From NCBI GenBank assembly GCA_946476985.1, contig CAMKWS010000012.1, forward strand, positions 1-35,867: a stretch of 35,867 bases of DNA. Direction: 5' to 3'. The DNA is from an uncultured Acetobacteraceae bacterium. GTDB lineage: Bacteria > Pseudomonadota > Alphaproteobacteria > Acetobacterales > Acetobacteraceae. Made by a program: the position numbers and the translations under genes. Below, in pieces: positions 27,101-35,232 of this stretch. Under the pieces are notes generated by a model. The model saw nothing but the letters and a program-made list of their open reading frames with translations. It searched no databases and was not told where the DNA came from. Each line of letters opens with the position of its first letter. The first letter of the stretch is position 1.

Positions 27101-27549
27101 TTGATAAGAAAGACACCTCTAAGGACGTTAAGGAAGATGAAGGAGCATTGGTACTGCGCGGGTGGACATTCCTAAGCGGGTTGGGGCGTTCTGGCGTGGC
27201 GTTTGTCGCGATGGTTCATGAGAGCGAAGATGACGTTGTGCTTTTCGCTGTAGAGCGGTTCGCGCGGAATGATGTGCAGGTTGTCCATCGGGATGCTCCT
27301 TTGTGCTCGGGCTTTAATGGTCTCTTGCGGCCATGGAAGGGGCAGCTCAATTCCAAGGATGGCTCTTGGCGTTTAGCTCTTGTGAGTATTGTGGGTGAAA
27401 CATTCGGTATCACCGCAACTGATTTATGTGCTCAAATGAAGCAAGGTCGTGCTGAGGCTGTGCAGAATAAGAAGCCGACAGCACAGCAGGCAGAGCGTAT
27501 GAAAAAGTTGGTCACACAGCTGGCGGATTATCAGATAATTCATGGCTGA
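24169..27549 (+). CDS. Multidomain glycosyltransferase: CgeB-like + GT4 + two C-terminal beta-type repeats
   Basis: This 1126-aa protein is probably cytoplasmic and acts on a cell-surface glycan. Residues about 1-320 are CgeB-like, with ILWTFEDPF (83-91), YLPLAA, DYDLFFAGTMWPNR and PGPRFFELGLAGTAQVVEV. Residues about 330-730 form a second, GT4-type transferase (GT-B fold) beginning LRVLMCTHSTIHEQVWGGVE, with VVIAGNFVRTKGAD and SLSEAWQYGLVPIVTDVG near the donor site. Residues about 790-915 and 965-1090 are two copies of an unassigned module starting LRGWMFLPEV and LRGWTFLSGL. No transmembrane segment is seen. The start has GGGGT five bases upstream. The stop overlaps the next gene by eight bases. 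Donor and acceptor are unknown. Confidence 0.85.
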   Translation: MAVIYNTNYTHNPNAYLTLAIQRAAEALFGKENIVLADNMSLGEAAASGEHDTLLCIDGQRLNQALIRRIRPAFKTLILWTFEDPFMGELNSQVSPLFDYIFTNDPSSVETYQGKGHYLPLAASQWLHERPVRTAGTYDYDLFFAGTMWPNRVQTLRRVLTSFPDVRLKLVCPSNEYLPPLPDDIAALALQRPVSHEAFIDFANASAVTLTMFRNYAGHGDVSQATAPGPRFFELGLAGTAQVVEVAPGMDLSHFKTIDGVQLAHNDDEVVEGISRLLSNGNLRRRSAIASQKSVAKQHLYEHRLQVIRDVTKANFARRAPTEVVVPVRRNRLRVLMCTHSTIHEQVWGGVEVYQRELCSSLGRDVEFFFWLRRGTSCRLLSANGQELEHFDVTERDWQDVVCDAAEETAFSSVLSQYNIDVVHFQHLGHHALSLPLIAKANGTGVLFSAHDFWLVSSRYNLLNQDMRHVEGEFTSVLGMDIMLKLAEGVEYGGEQTRRAFIDRMLHHVDAIMFGTQHSRDLLHKIYPVLDRKISLVNGIPSPDTTVPVVPNSYKPLKGRPLGVVIAGNFVRTKGADTILALIEAAHPDYFHFHILGYVHPDYQPVLENMKRPNVTVHGRYDVGSTDVMKQADVALFLSIWPETYCISLSEAWQYGLVPIVTDVGALHDRVDDGVNGFKVPISRPDIVLERLELLRSSEDIRQKMMSAITPALWTHEGEYAAGLLKLYHDLAPRTQLGVSELMFDAGQVHLLPISSWKNQAPPRHIFDPPLTRDLSICLPAHINDWFAIQGANCYVDDICHHVLTEGAEKTFKSSDEFHLRGWMFLPEVSTSGQVYVVLINEDTAKPLIFMKAEREIRTDISELFGSDVPRRSGFSVRAALRGTWCEGKYRIGTINIINGRGAFQLLHHGVEVEGAKVKAIRSLKPDNGTILADFARVLNSDTLLRDTPLARFPRGRFFPHERGELLYFIDQFECVTVDKKDTSKDVKEDEGALVLRGWTFLSGLGRSGVAFVAMVHESEDDVVLFAVERFARNDVQVVHRDAPLCSGFNGLLRPWKGQLNSKDGSWRLALVSIVGETFGITATDLCAQMKQGRAEAVQNKKPTAQQAERMKKLVTQLADYQIIHG

Positions 27550-30541
27550 TCTTGCACCACATAGCGAGGATGTCGTGAGCGATACAGGATGTAAACCGCG
27601 TTGGTTGGGGTTTGATGAGTGCTGGTATCGCTTGCGCTATCTCGGTGTGCAAGATTTGATGGAGCAACATGGCTATGAAGATGCCGAATTGTTCTATCAA
27701 GAGGTAGGGTGCCATCGAGGGCACTCGCCTAATCGGTATTTTGATGAAGTCTGGTACCGGCAAAGATATGCCGATGTCCGCCGTGGGATTATTGAGCGGC
27801 GTTGGCGGTCTGGATTTGAGCATTATTGTAAAGAAGGTTATAGCCGTTACGCACCGCATTGGTTGTTTGATGAGGTAGCGTATCGCCGCCGTTATGTGCA
27901 GCTAACGTCTCAAGCTTTAGAGCGAGATGGGTACAAAAATGGGTATGACCATTATCTGTCTTACGGTGAGGCACGTGGCTTTCAGCCTGGGCCGTTTATT
28001 GATACGCAGCTCTTACAACTCATGGCGCAACAAGAGCGTAAATGGTTTGGTGAAGAAGGGCTTTTAGCTTCATGGCTCGCATTATCGCAGGTTGTTGCGG
28101 ATGCTATGCCATCTTCATGGTATTTTGACCCTGTATGGTATTTGGACACATATCCGCAAGTACAGGTTGAGATTGATGAGGGGCGATATAGCAGTGCGCT
28201 TCATCATTATTTAACGAATGATACGCCTAGTGAGTTTAATCCCTCGCCGTGGTTTGATGAGCAATATTATCGTCAAAATTCACAGGATATTATCCCGACT
28301 TTAGATGCGGGGAGATTGCGTAATGGGTATGAGCATTTTGTGCGGTTTGGAGCGCATGAGGGGCGTAGTCCGATCGAGGGGGTGGACCTTTCGCAGTATA
28401 AGCAGAATGCCATTGTGAGGGCGGAATGTGAAAGTGGGCTTTATGATAGCCCCTTTACACGTTTTGTTGCTGAAAAGGCAGGATCTGCTGAGCCTGTTTA
28501 TAGTGATCTATCATGCGTCAGTGAGGAACAATCTCGTCAATTATTTCGAGATGATGCAGCGCTATTCCTGCAAACGATTGCACGCCATCCGTTAGATTTT
28601 CGTGTGCGTGGCATGGCTGAGGTGAGTGTGATCATGGTGGTGCATGATCAGTTTGACTTAACACTACAAGCTTTGGCGTCATTACGGGCAAATTATAACG
28701 GTGCGATTGAGCTTGTTTTGGTAGATTCTGGCTCGTGCGATGAGAGTTCTCGTTTGGAAGGGCTTGTCCGAGGGGCGAAGATCATCCGGCATGTGACGAA
28801 TATTGGGTATTTGATGGGCTGTAACGAAGCCCTTTCTCATGCCACTGCCCCTGCTGTGTTGTATCTGAATAATGATGTACGGTTGTACCCTAATGCGCTG
28901 TATCATGCGTTACGGCGTTTATACCGGGAGGATACAACCGGTGCCGTGGCTGCCAAATTGGTAAGAACAAATCTCTTTTTACAAGAGGCTGGGTCCATCA
29001 TATGGCGTGATGGCACAACATATGGTTATAGACGACAGGATGACCCTAATATTCCTGAAGCGAGCTTTAGCCGTGAGGTAGATTATGGCTCGGCGGCTTT
29101 TTTGTTGGTTCGAGCCGGGTTGTTACACCGTTTGGGGGGATATGATACTGATTATCGCCCAGCGTATTTTGAAGATACAGATTTATGCGTACGTTTGCAG
29201 AAAACGGGGGCGCGTATTGTATATGAGCCTTTGGCGATGGTGGAGCATTTGGAGTTTGGAAGCTCTGGGCAGGAGGGATCGCATCGGCTCATTCAAAAAC
29301 ACTGGAAAGTGTTTGCGCATAAACATTTAGAGTTTTTACGCCACCAACAGCCACAGCATATTCGCAATGCTTTGCTGGGACGTGAGAGGCGGCGTCCAGG
29401 GCGTCAGCGTGTCCTCTTTATTGAGGACAGAATTCCTTTGCGTGGTCTTGGTTCAGGGTATGTCCGCTCGAATGATATCGTCCGTGCTTTGGTGGCATTG
29501 GATTATCACGTGACGGTCTATCCCGTCATGAGAGAGAGGACCCCATCTTTTCTGTTATATCGGGACTTTCCTGAGGAGGTAGAACTGGTATGGGATCAAG
29601 ATGTAGCTTCGCTTCCTGCCTTTTTGGAAGAACGCGCTGGATATTATGATCTGCTTTGGGTCGGGCGTACGCATAATATGGCGCAGCTTTTGCCCGTTCT
29701 AAATGAGGCGAGTCGTTTTCTTCCCCATTGCGGTGCTGTGTTGGATACAGAGGTTGTTGCAGCTCCGCGTACTCTTTTAGAGGCAGAATTTATGGGGCAA
29801 CAGGCTGATGCGGAGACAGAGCAGAAGACTTTAGATGAACTGCTCGTGGAGGAGCTCCAATCTGCTCATTACTGTCAGCAAATTGTGGCGGTGACAGAGC
29901 ACGACGCAGGGCTCATCCGGCGGGCGGGATATCCTAATGTTATGGTGTTAGGGCATAGCATGGCACCTAATCCAACGATGCGGGCTTATGAGGAGAGGAA
30001 GGATATTCTCTTCTTAGGGGCATTCCATAGTGAAAGATCTCCAAATTATGACAGTATGGTATGGTTTGTGGATGAGGTCTTACCTCTTTTAACAAGCCTC
30101 AATGATGAGATTACACTGCATATCGCTGGATATGTGCACCCCTCGGTGGATATGACCTTATTAGGACAACATCCACGTGTTGAGATTCTTGGTCCAGTTG
30201 ATGACCTAGAGGCGCTGTTTAATCAGTATAGGGTTTTTGTAGCTCCAACGCGTTTTGCAGGAGGGCTTCCCTTTAAGGTGCAAGAGGCTGCTGCACGGGG
30301 GCTGCCTATTGTGGCGACATCCCTTTTAGCTGAACAGGTGGGGTGGTCCTCTGGGAAGGAGTTACTTGCAGTGTCATCTGATGATGCGGAGAGTTTCGCT
30401 CTTGAGGTAGAGCGGCTCTATAGTAATGAGGCATTATGGCAGTCTATACGTCAAAATGCCTTAGAGGCCATAAAACGAGATACTGATCCTGATAGCTTCA
30501 AAAATAATTTACAAAGTATTGTCAAAGCATCGTTGAACTAA
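27542..30541 (+). CDS. Multidomain glycosyltransferase: WYR-type N-terminal repeats + GT2 + GT4
   Basis: This protein has 999 aa. Residues about 24-280 hold six repeats of about 43 residues, each starting like FDEVWYRQRYADV and containing GFEHYxxxG. The clearest start at 24, 67, 109, 194 and 238, and the copy at about 153-193 is degenerate. Residues 361-600 are a GT2 (GT-A fold) transferase with VSVIMVVHDQ, LVLVDSGS, YLNNDV (DxD-like, 441-446) and PAYFEDTDLCVRL (540-552). Residues about 622-990 are a GT4-like domain with GLGSGYVRSND, LFLGAFHSERSPNYDSM and FKVQEAAARGLPIVATS. The ATG lies inside the end of the preceding gene (ATGGCTGA), implying translational coupling. Two active sites suggest transfer of two sugars; specificity is unknown. 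Confidence 0.87.
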   Translation: MADLAPHSEDVVSDTGCKPRWLGFDECWYRLRYLGVQDLMEQHGYEDAELFYQEVGCHRGHSPNRYFDEVWYRQRYADVRRGIIERRWRSGFEHYCKEGYSRYAPHWLFDEVAYRRRYVQLTSQALERDGYKNGYDHYLSYGEARGFQPGPFIDTQLLQLMAQQERKWFGEEGLLASWLALSQVVADAMPSSWYFDPVWYLDTYPQVQVEIDEGRYSSALHHYLTNDTPSEFNPSPWFDEQYYRQNSQDIIPTLDAGRLRNGYEHFVRFGAHEGRSPIEGVDLSQYKQNAIVRAECESGLYDSPFTRFVAEKAGSAEPVYSDLSCVSEEQSRQLFRDDAALFLQTIARHPLDFRVRGMAEVSVIMVVHDQFDLTLQALASLRANYNGAIELVLVDSGSCDESSRLEGLVRGAKIIRHVTNIGYLMGCNEALSHATAPAVLYLNNDVRLYPNALYHALRRLYREDTTGAVAAKLVRTNLFLQEAGSIIWRDGTTYGYRRQDDPNIPEASFSREVDYGSAAFLLVRAGLLHRLGGYDTDYRPAYFEDTDLCVRLQKTGARIVYEPLAMVEHLEFGSSGQEGSHRLIQKHWKVFAHKHLEFLRHQQPQHIRNALLGRERRRPGRQRVLFIEDRIPLRGLGSGYVRSNDIVRALVALDYHVTVYPVMRERTPSFLLYRDFPEEVELVWDQDVASLPAFLEERAGYYDLLWVGRTHNMAQLLPVLNEASRFLPHCGAVLDTEVVAAPRTLLEAEFMGQQADAETEQKTLDELLVEELQSAHYCQQIVAVTEHDAGLIRRAGYPNVMVLGHSMAPNPTMRAYEERKDILFLGAFHSERSPNYDSMVWFVDEVLPLLTSLNDEITLHIAGYVHPSVDMTLLGQHPRVEILGPVDDLEALFNQYRVFVAPTRFAGGLPFKVQEAAARGLPIVATSLLAEQVGWSSGKELLAVSSDDAESFALEVERLYSNEALWQSIRQNALEAIKRDTDPDSFKNNLQSIVKASLN

Positions 30542-30578
30542 CAGGAATAAATAGGGTTATTAAGGGAGAAGAGAACAC

Positions 30579-31613
30579 ATGGCGGGCGTAGAAGAGAAGC
30601 AGGATAAGATGAAAGACGGAAAGTCTAAAGATACAGATATTTCAAATCCAGGCAGAAAAGTACTTTTATGCAGTGGTGGCCGTTATGAGAGCCAAGCGAA
30701 TGCGCAGGTTCGTGCCACGATTATGGAAGGGCTTGAAGGCTGCTTTGGAAAAGGAAACGTTGTTTCTGTGCATATCACAGCAGCGGCAGCGGCGATTAAA
30801 ACATTGCGTCCTGTTTTGGTCTTTGCAACAGGCTCTTATCTGCCTGAAAGCACCTATTTTGGTGAGGTATCCCGTGAGGCTCGTAAGATTGGAGCCGTGA
30901 CTACCTTTTGGGCTACGGAAGATCCTTATGAGCAGGATGCCCACTATCAAATCGCTAATGATTTTGATGTGATCTTCTCTTGTGATCGTTGGGGGCATAA
31001 TTTCTATCAACGCGATCGTGTGTTCCATCTCCCATTAGGCGCGTGCCCAACCCTTCATTATATGCCGATTGATGAAGGAACAGAAAAAACAATCGATGTG
31101 TTGTTCTGTGGTGTGGCGTTTAGCTCCCGTAAGGAAGTAGCACGCAACTTAATGCCTGTTTTGCAGAAGCTGAATATACGTTTCATTGGCCCAGGTTGGG
31201 GGGAGATGGGGATTGGCTTTTCCGACAATCGGATTGAGAAAGACCAGCTCATCAAGCTTTATAGCCGTTCACGCATTGTGTTGAATTTGGGGCGTTCTCT
31301 CCATTTTGAGAATAAACGTTTCATGATTTCTCCTTCTACGCCAGGTCCCCGCACTTTTGAGGCTGCCTTGGCGGGTGCTTTCCAAGTGTTCCACGAGGAA
31401 ACATATGAATTGCGGCGTTATTATGATGCTGATGAAATTCCTGTTTTCTCTAATCGGGAAGATTTCGAGAGGATTATCGATAAATATCTGGCCGATGATG
31501 CTCTACGCTTGCGGATGAGTAAAAAAGCGCAAGAACGCACAATGAGAGAGCATCTCTATGTGCATCGTATTCGACAAGCGGTTGATTACTTAAAGGCTGA
31601 AAAACTGCTCTAA
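30579..31613 (+). CDS. CgeB-family glycosyltransferase-like protein
   Basis: This 344-aa single-module relative of the N-terminal part of the first gene in this operon has matching blocks: TFWATEDPYE against ILWTFEDPFM, IDVLFCGVAF against YDLFFAGTMW, and PGPRTFEAALAGAFQVFHE against PGPRFFELGLAGTAQVVEV. A charged 25-residue N-terminal extension rich in Lys and Asp precedes the domain. GT-B fold transferase activity is inferred from the CgeB family, whose biochemistry is poorly known. GGGAGA precedes the ATG, 37 bp after the previous gene. It is the last gene of the run and is followed by a strong hairpin. Confidence 0.85.
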   Translation: MAGVEEKQDKMKDGKSKDTDISNPGRKVLLCSGGRYESQANAQVRATIMEGLEGCFGKGNVVSVHITAAAAAIKTLRPVLVFATGSYLPESTYFGEVSREARKIGAVTTFWATEDPYEQDAHYQIANDFDVIFSCDRWGHNFYQRDRVFHLPLGACPTLHYMPIDEGTEKTIDVLFCGVAFSSRKEVARNLMPVLQKLNIRFIGPGWGEMGIGFSDNRIEKDQLIKLYSRSRIVLNLGRSLHFENKRFMISPSTPGPRTFEAALAGAFQVFHEETYELRRYYDADEIPVFSNREDFERIIDKYLADDALRLRMSKKAQERTMREHLYVHRIRQAVDYLKAEKLL

Positions 31614-31642
31614 GACTGGGTAGATTGAATTGTAGGGTATGT

Positions 31643-31674
31643 AAAAAGGGCACTCTTCTATGAGTGCCCTTTTT
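31643..31674. terminator. Perfect 13-bp terminator hairpin closing the glycosyltransferase operon
   Basis: AAAAAGGGCACTC (31643-31655) and GAGTGCCCTTTTT (31662-31674) pair perfectly around a six-base loop. The A and T runs at the two ends allow action in both directions, suitable between the convergent operon and the M16 peptidase gene. Confidence 0.93.
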
Positions 31675-31688
31675 ATATGGTGGCAGGG

Positions 31689-31714
31689 AAGAAGGCCGGT
31701 AACGGCCTTCTTTT
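31689..31714. terminator. Second hairpin at the same convergent junction
   Basis: AAGAAGGCCG (31689-31698) and CGGCCTTCTT (31703-31712) form a perfect 10-bp stem with a GTAA loop and further T at 31713-31714. It lies immediately past the stop of the M16 peptidase gene. Confidence 0.8.
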
Positions 31715-31715
31715 G

Positions 31716-34466
31716 TTAGTGAATGGTAGGTGTCTGTGGTGATGGGCCAAGGATGATACGTGCCATATCCGTCGGGCGCACCCATTTTGCGAATGCTTTT
31801 TGAACATCCTCCGCTTGGAGTGTGAAAATAGCTTGAGCGGCTTGATCTAGACTATCTAACGGGAGGCCTAGCTCAATGAGAGAGAGCCAAGTTTCTGCAA
31901 GGGAGCTAAAGCTTGCACGGCCCATAGGAAAGCTCCGTAACAGGCTGGCCTTGGCGAGGTTAAGCGTTGTGTCGGAGACAGGGGCCTGCTGTAGGGAGAT
32001 TATATCCTTAAGGGCAAGTGCCTGTGCAGCCTCTACTTTTGCAGGGTCCGCCCCAAAGGAGATAGAAAAACTGCTGCGCGTGCGGGAGTAGTTGAAGGTG
32101 CTGCCAACACCGTAAACATAGCCTGTACGGACACGAAGGTCTTGCATGAGGAGAGATGAGAATCCATCACCTAAAATAGTATTGCCAACGGCCAAGGCGT
32201 GGCGGTCTGGATTGGTGACGTTGAGGCCTAATGTTTCAATTAAGCTGACTTGGTCCTGTGAGCGACCAGGGTCGGCTACGACAGCTTGGCTCGCACGGCT
32301 TAGGGGGAGTGGTGGCAGGTCCAGCTTTGGAACAGGGCCTTTGGCTTTCCAGTTCCCAAAGTAAAGCTCAATATTTTTACGAGCCGTCTCGGGGGTGATA
32401 TCTCCGATAATAACAATGGTTGTGAGGTCTGGCCGATATGTTTTTTCATAATAACGGCGGACATCATTTAGGGTTAATTTACGAATAGATTCTGGTGTGG
32501 CCTCCCGTAGGCTTGGGTCATTCGCAGGGGCGAGGGCCTTCTTTGTGGCGCGCCCGAAGCGATATGCAGGAGAGTGTAAGGTTCCTTTTTGTGTGCGGGC
32601 TTCTTGCTCTCGCGTAATGGCAAATGCTGTGGCAGGGAAGGCGGGGTGCAACTCATGCTCTGCAAGGAGAGAGAGGCCTTTGCTGAAAGAGCCTTTTAAG
32701 GTGCTCAGCCGGAAAGTAGAGCCAGCTTCTTCATCTGCGGAGATCTCATCTAGGGCACGGGCGAGGGCAAGTCTGTCATGGCGCAAGCTACCGTAAAGGA
32801 AGAGTCTGTTTGTTAGTGAGGCAACGCCCTCTTTCCCTTTGGGTTGTTCAAGAGCAGAATTTTGACGAATAGCACCAAATAGCTCAATTGTACGGCTAAC
32901 ATGCTCCGGTTGGACAATGAGGCGAATGCCATTGGCTAGGGTTGTGGCATATGGTTGTGGTGAGGCAGGGGGAAGTGTGAGCCGTGCAAGAGCATGCTCA
33001 GCCCAGTCCGGGAGGGTGACATGATTGGTAGGAGGGTTTGTAAAAGACTCTGCTCCGCCAAAGCCTTTGTCGGCAAGTGGTTTACCCGAGTTACTTGGGG
33101 TTAGCGTAGCTGTGATTGCTTGCTGAGGGGCGAGCCATTCTTTTGCGAGGGCGTCAATATCGGCCTTAGAGACTTTCTTAAAAGCAGCGATCATATCTCG
33201 TGGGCTTGTGAGATGCTGAATTGCCACGGCTTGGGACCAGCTTTCAGCTAGCCCACTAATGCTATTGGCATTAAATTCGAGAGCTGCAATTTCACGACGG
33301 CGGGCAGCCTCTATGAGGTCGCTTGGGAGGCCATCTGTACGGTAATGCTCAATAATTTTTGTTAGCTGAGCTTGTAGTGGCGCAGGATTTGAGCCTTGGG
33401 GGAAAGCCGCAAATGCGGTGGCAATACCGCCTTGGGCCTCGGGGTCGTACATAAAGCTAGCTTCTAACGCTTTTCCTGCAGGAACTAGAGAGAAAAGGGC
33501 CCCTCTCTGGCTGGCAAGAACATCTGCCAGTAAAGTTGCAGCAGCGTAGCGTGGGTCACGCTGGCCGGGGAGCCGCCATGCCATGGTTACTAGGCCAACG
33601 GGGAGGTCTGTTGGGAGTGCGAGTTGTTGTGGTTGCTGTAGGGGCCGAGGTGTAACCGTGGGGCGGTTGGGCAATGGCCGTGCGGCAAGCCCTCCAAAAG
33701 CGGCTTCGACTTGTTGGAGTGTTTTTGTTGGTTCCACGTCGCCCGTAATAATGAGGACGGCGTTGTTGGGGGCGTACCAGCTTTTGTAGAAGTCCTTTAA
33801 CTGTGAGGTTGTTGTGGCATCAAAAGAGGAACGACTACCAAGGGCGTCATATTCATAGGGAGTATCTTTATAGAGGCGAGCCCGGACCTGGGAGAGATAA
33901 CGGTATATAGGGCTTGAGAGGTCTCGTGAGACTTCTTGTTCAATCGCACCACGCTCGTGGGACCATTCTGCATCTGTAAGAGTGAGGCCTTCCATACGGC
34001 CTGCCTCTATGCGGAGGAGGAGATCGAGGTCACTTGCGGGGGCTGTAAAGAAATATTGTGTTACGTCGGCGGTCGTGTCGGCATTATCATTATTCCCGAG
34101 ACGTGCGCTAAGGGTAGCGAGTTGGTCTCGGCTGAGGGATTGAGAGCCATTGAACATCATATGTTCTAAGGCATGGGCCATGCCGGGAAAGCCCTGCGGC
34201 GCATTAACAGAGCCAACCTCATAATTCAGCATAGTCTGCACAACAGGGGCGAGGCGGTCTTCTACAATGATAACACGCAGTCCATTTTTAAGTGTAGCCC
34301 GTGTTACATGAGCTGCCTCCTGTAGGGCCTGCTTATGTTGAGTAGAACCGCTTGATTGTGTTGGTGCAGGGGGAGCTGCATGTGCTGGTAGAGCTACAGA
34401 CAGTACGCCAGTAAGAAGAGAGGCCGCGAGAAGGGCTGGGCGCAAGAAGGAAGAGGGCTGTTGCAT
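31716..34466 (-). CDS. M16 family zinc metallopeptidase (pitrilysin-like), exported
   Basis: This periplasmic peptidase has 916 aa. A signal peptide ends at LPAHA (residue 30). The inverted zinc motif HxxEH is His98-Ala-Leu-Glu101-His102, and the third ligand is Glu178 in AIEQEVSRD, 76 residues after His102 as in the family. The chain is a single polypeptide with two M16 halves: the catalytic half is about 50-480 and the inactive half about 500-900 ([17 protein letters not shown]). It probably degrades short peptides in the envelope. AAGGAC stands seven bases before the ATG. It is divergent from a small membrane-protein gene across 158 bp. Confidence 0.94.
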   Translation of the reverse strand: MQQPSSFLRPALLAASLLTGVLSVALPAHAAPPAPTQSSGSTQHKQALQEAAHVTRATLKNGLRVIIVEDRLAPVVQTMLNYEVGSVNAPQGFPGMAHALEHMMFNGSQSLSRDQLATLSARLGNNDNADTTADVTQYFFTAPASDLDLLLRIEAGRMEGLTLTDAEWSHERGAIEQEVSRDLSSPIYRYLSQVRARLYKDTPYEYDALGSRSSFDATTTSQLKDFYKSWYAPNNAVLIITGDVEPTKTLQQVEAAFGGLAARPLPNRPTVTPRPLQQPQQLALPTDLPVGLVTMAWRLPGQRDPRYAAATLLADVLASQRGALFSLVPAGKALEASFMYDPEAQGGIATAFAAFPQGSNPAPLQAQLTKIIEHYRTDGLPSDLIEAARRREIAALEFNANSISGLAESWSQAVAIQHLTSPRDMIAAFKKVSKADIDALAKEWLAPQQAITATLTPSNSGKPLADKGFGGAESFTNPPTNHVTLPDWAEHALARLTLPPASPQPYATTLANGIRLIVQPEHVSRTIELFGAIRQNSALEQPKGKEGVASLTNRLFLYGSLRHDRLALARALDEISADEEAGSTFRLSTLKGSFSKGLSLLAEHELHPAFPATAFAITREQEARTQKGTLHSPAYRFGRATKKALAPANDPSLREATPESIRKLTLNDVRRYYEKTYRPDLTTIVIIGDITPETARKNIELYFGNWKAKGPVPKLDLPPLPLSRASQAVVADPGRSQDQVSLIETLGLNVTNPDRHALAVGNTILGDGFSSLLMQDLRVRTGYVYGVGSTFNYSRTRSSFSISFGADPAKVEAAQALALKDIISLQQAPVSDTTLNLAKASLLRSFPMGRASFSSLAETWLSLIELGLPLDSLDQAAQAIFTLQAEDVQKAFAKWVRPTDMARIILGPSPQTPTIH

Positions 34467-34624
34467 GAGGGTGCGTCCTTGTCGTCCAGTAAAGTTGTGT
34501 GAGCAGGAGGGAAATCTTCCCTTTATATGCAGAACGTGCTGCGGATATCGCCATGTTGTGTTTTTTGGTATGATACTGGCCTATACTGAAACGATCGGCA
34601 AGCGTAAGGAGGGAAGACGGCAAG

Positions 34625-35155
34625 ATGAAGGCAGGCTTTGTTCAAGCTTTTGATGATTTTATTCTCGATAGGTTGTTCCAGCCTGTGGCAGATCGTCTGC
34701 CAGAGCCTATGACGGCGTGGTCTGTAGGGATTAATTTTCAGCTTGGTTCTGTTATTTTGCAGGCGGCTTGTGCGTTGCTCCCTCTTTTGTTGAATGGTGC
34801 TTCTTTCAGTGAGAGTGTGCAGACAGTGCTGGTGTTGTTATGCAGTGTCGTGCTGTTTGCTGGCTTTTTACGGTTTCGCCCTCTTGTTCGTCCTGAGACG
34901 ATGAATCCTTTACGCCCGATGATGCGGAGCTTACGTCTCATTTGCTTAGGTTTTCTTGTTTATGAGGCGTTTTCTGTTTTTGGTGCGCCAGCTGGACAAG
35001 GAGGGTGGCTGTGGAATCGGATTGCTTTGTTATCGCAACTTGCATTTGTGACAGGCTTGTATTTCATGGCGTGTCAGCCACGTCCTCCTCGGTCTCAACG
35101 TTGGGTAAATGAGCGCACCTCAGTAGGGCCTATTGTGCCAGATAATATAATGTAA
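34625..35155 (+). CDS. Hypothetical membrane protein
   Basis: I do not recognise this 176-aa protein. It has about four predicted membrane segments: roughly residues 38-57, 64-82, 102-120 and 129-149. It begins with an amphipathic stretch (FDDFILDRLFQPVADRLPEP) and ends in a polar tail after QPRPPRSQ. AAGGAGGG lies 11-12 bases before the ATG. It is divergent from the M16 gene, and an MliC-type gene follows 77 bp later, so the last two could be one unit unless the palindrome between them marks a separate promoter. Confidence 0.75.
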   Translation: MKAGFVQAFDDFILDRLFQPVADRLPEPMTAWSVGINFQLGSVILQAACALLPLLLNGASFSESVQTVLVLLCSVVLFAGFLRFRPLVRPETMNPLRPMMRSLRLICLGFLVYEAFSVFGAPAGQGGWLWNRIALLSQLAFVTGLYFMACQPRPPRSQRWVNERTSVGPIVPDNIM

Positions 35156-35194
35156 TGAGCATGTATCATCTGTGGGGTTGGGCTACCCTATAGA

Positions 35195-35211
35195 TGCATT
35201 ATTATAATGCA
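35195..35211. promoter_or_regulatory. 17-bp perfect palindrome before the MliC-like gene
   Basis: TGCATTATTATAATGCA has two exact 8-bp arms around a central T. It lies 21 bases before the ATG of the next gene. The TGC...GCA ends and AT-rich centre resemble Fur-superfamily operators in form, but it is not the same sequence as the Zur-like site at 15894. No T-run follows it, so a terminator is unlikely. Confidence 0.5.
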
Positions 35212-35232
35212 GTTCAGGGAAATAAGTTTTTT

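Noticed and set aside
27542-27549. The two large glycosyltransferase genes as one gene broken by a frameshift
   Set aside because: Each frame has complete domains and a good start; the ATGGCTGA overlap is a normal coupling arrangement.
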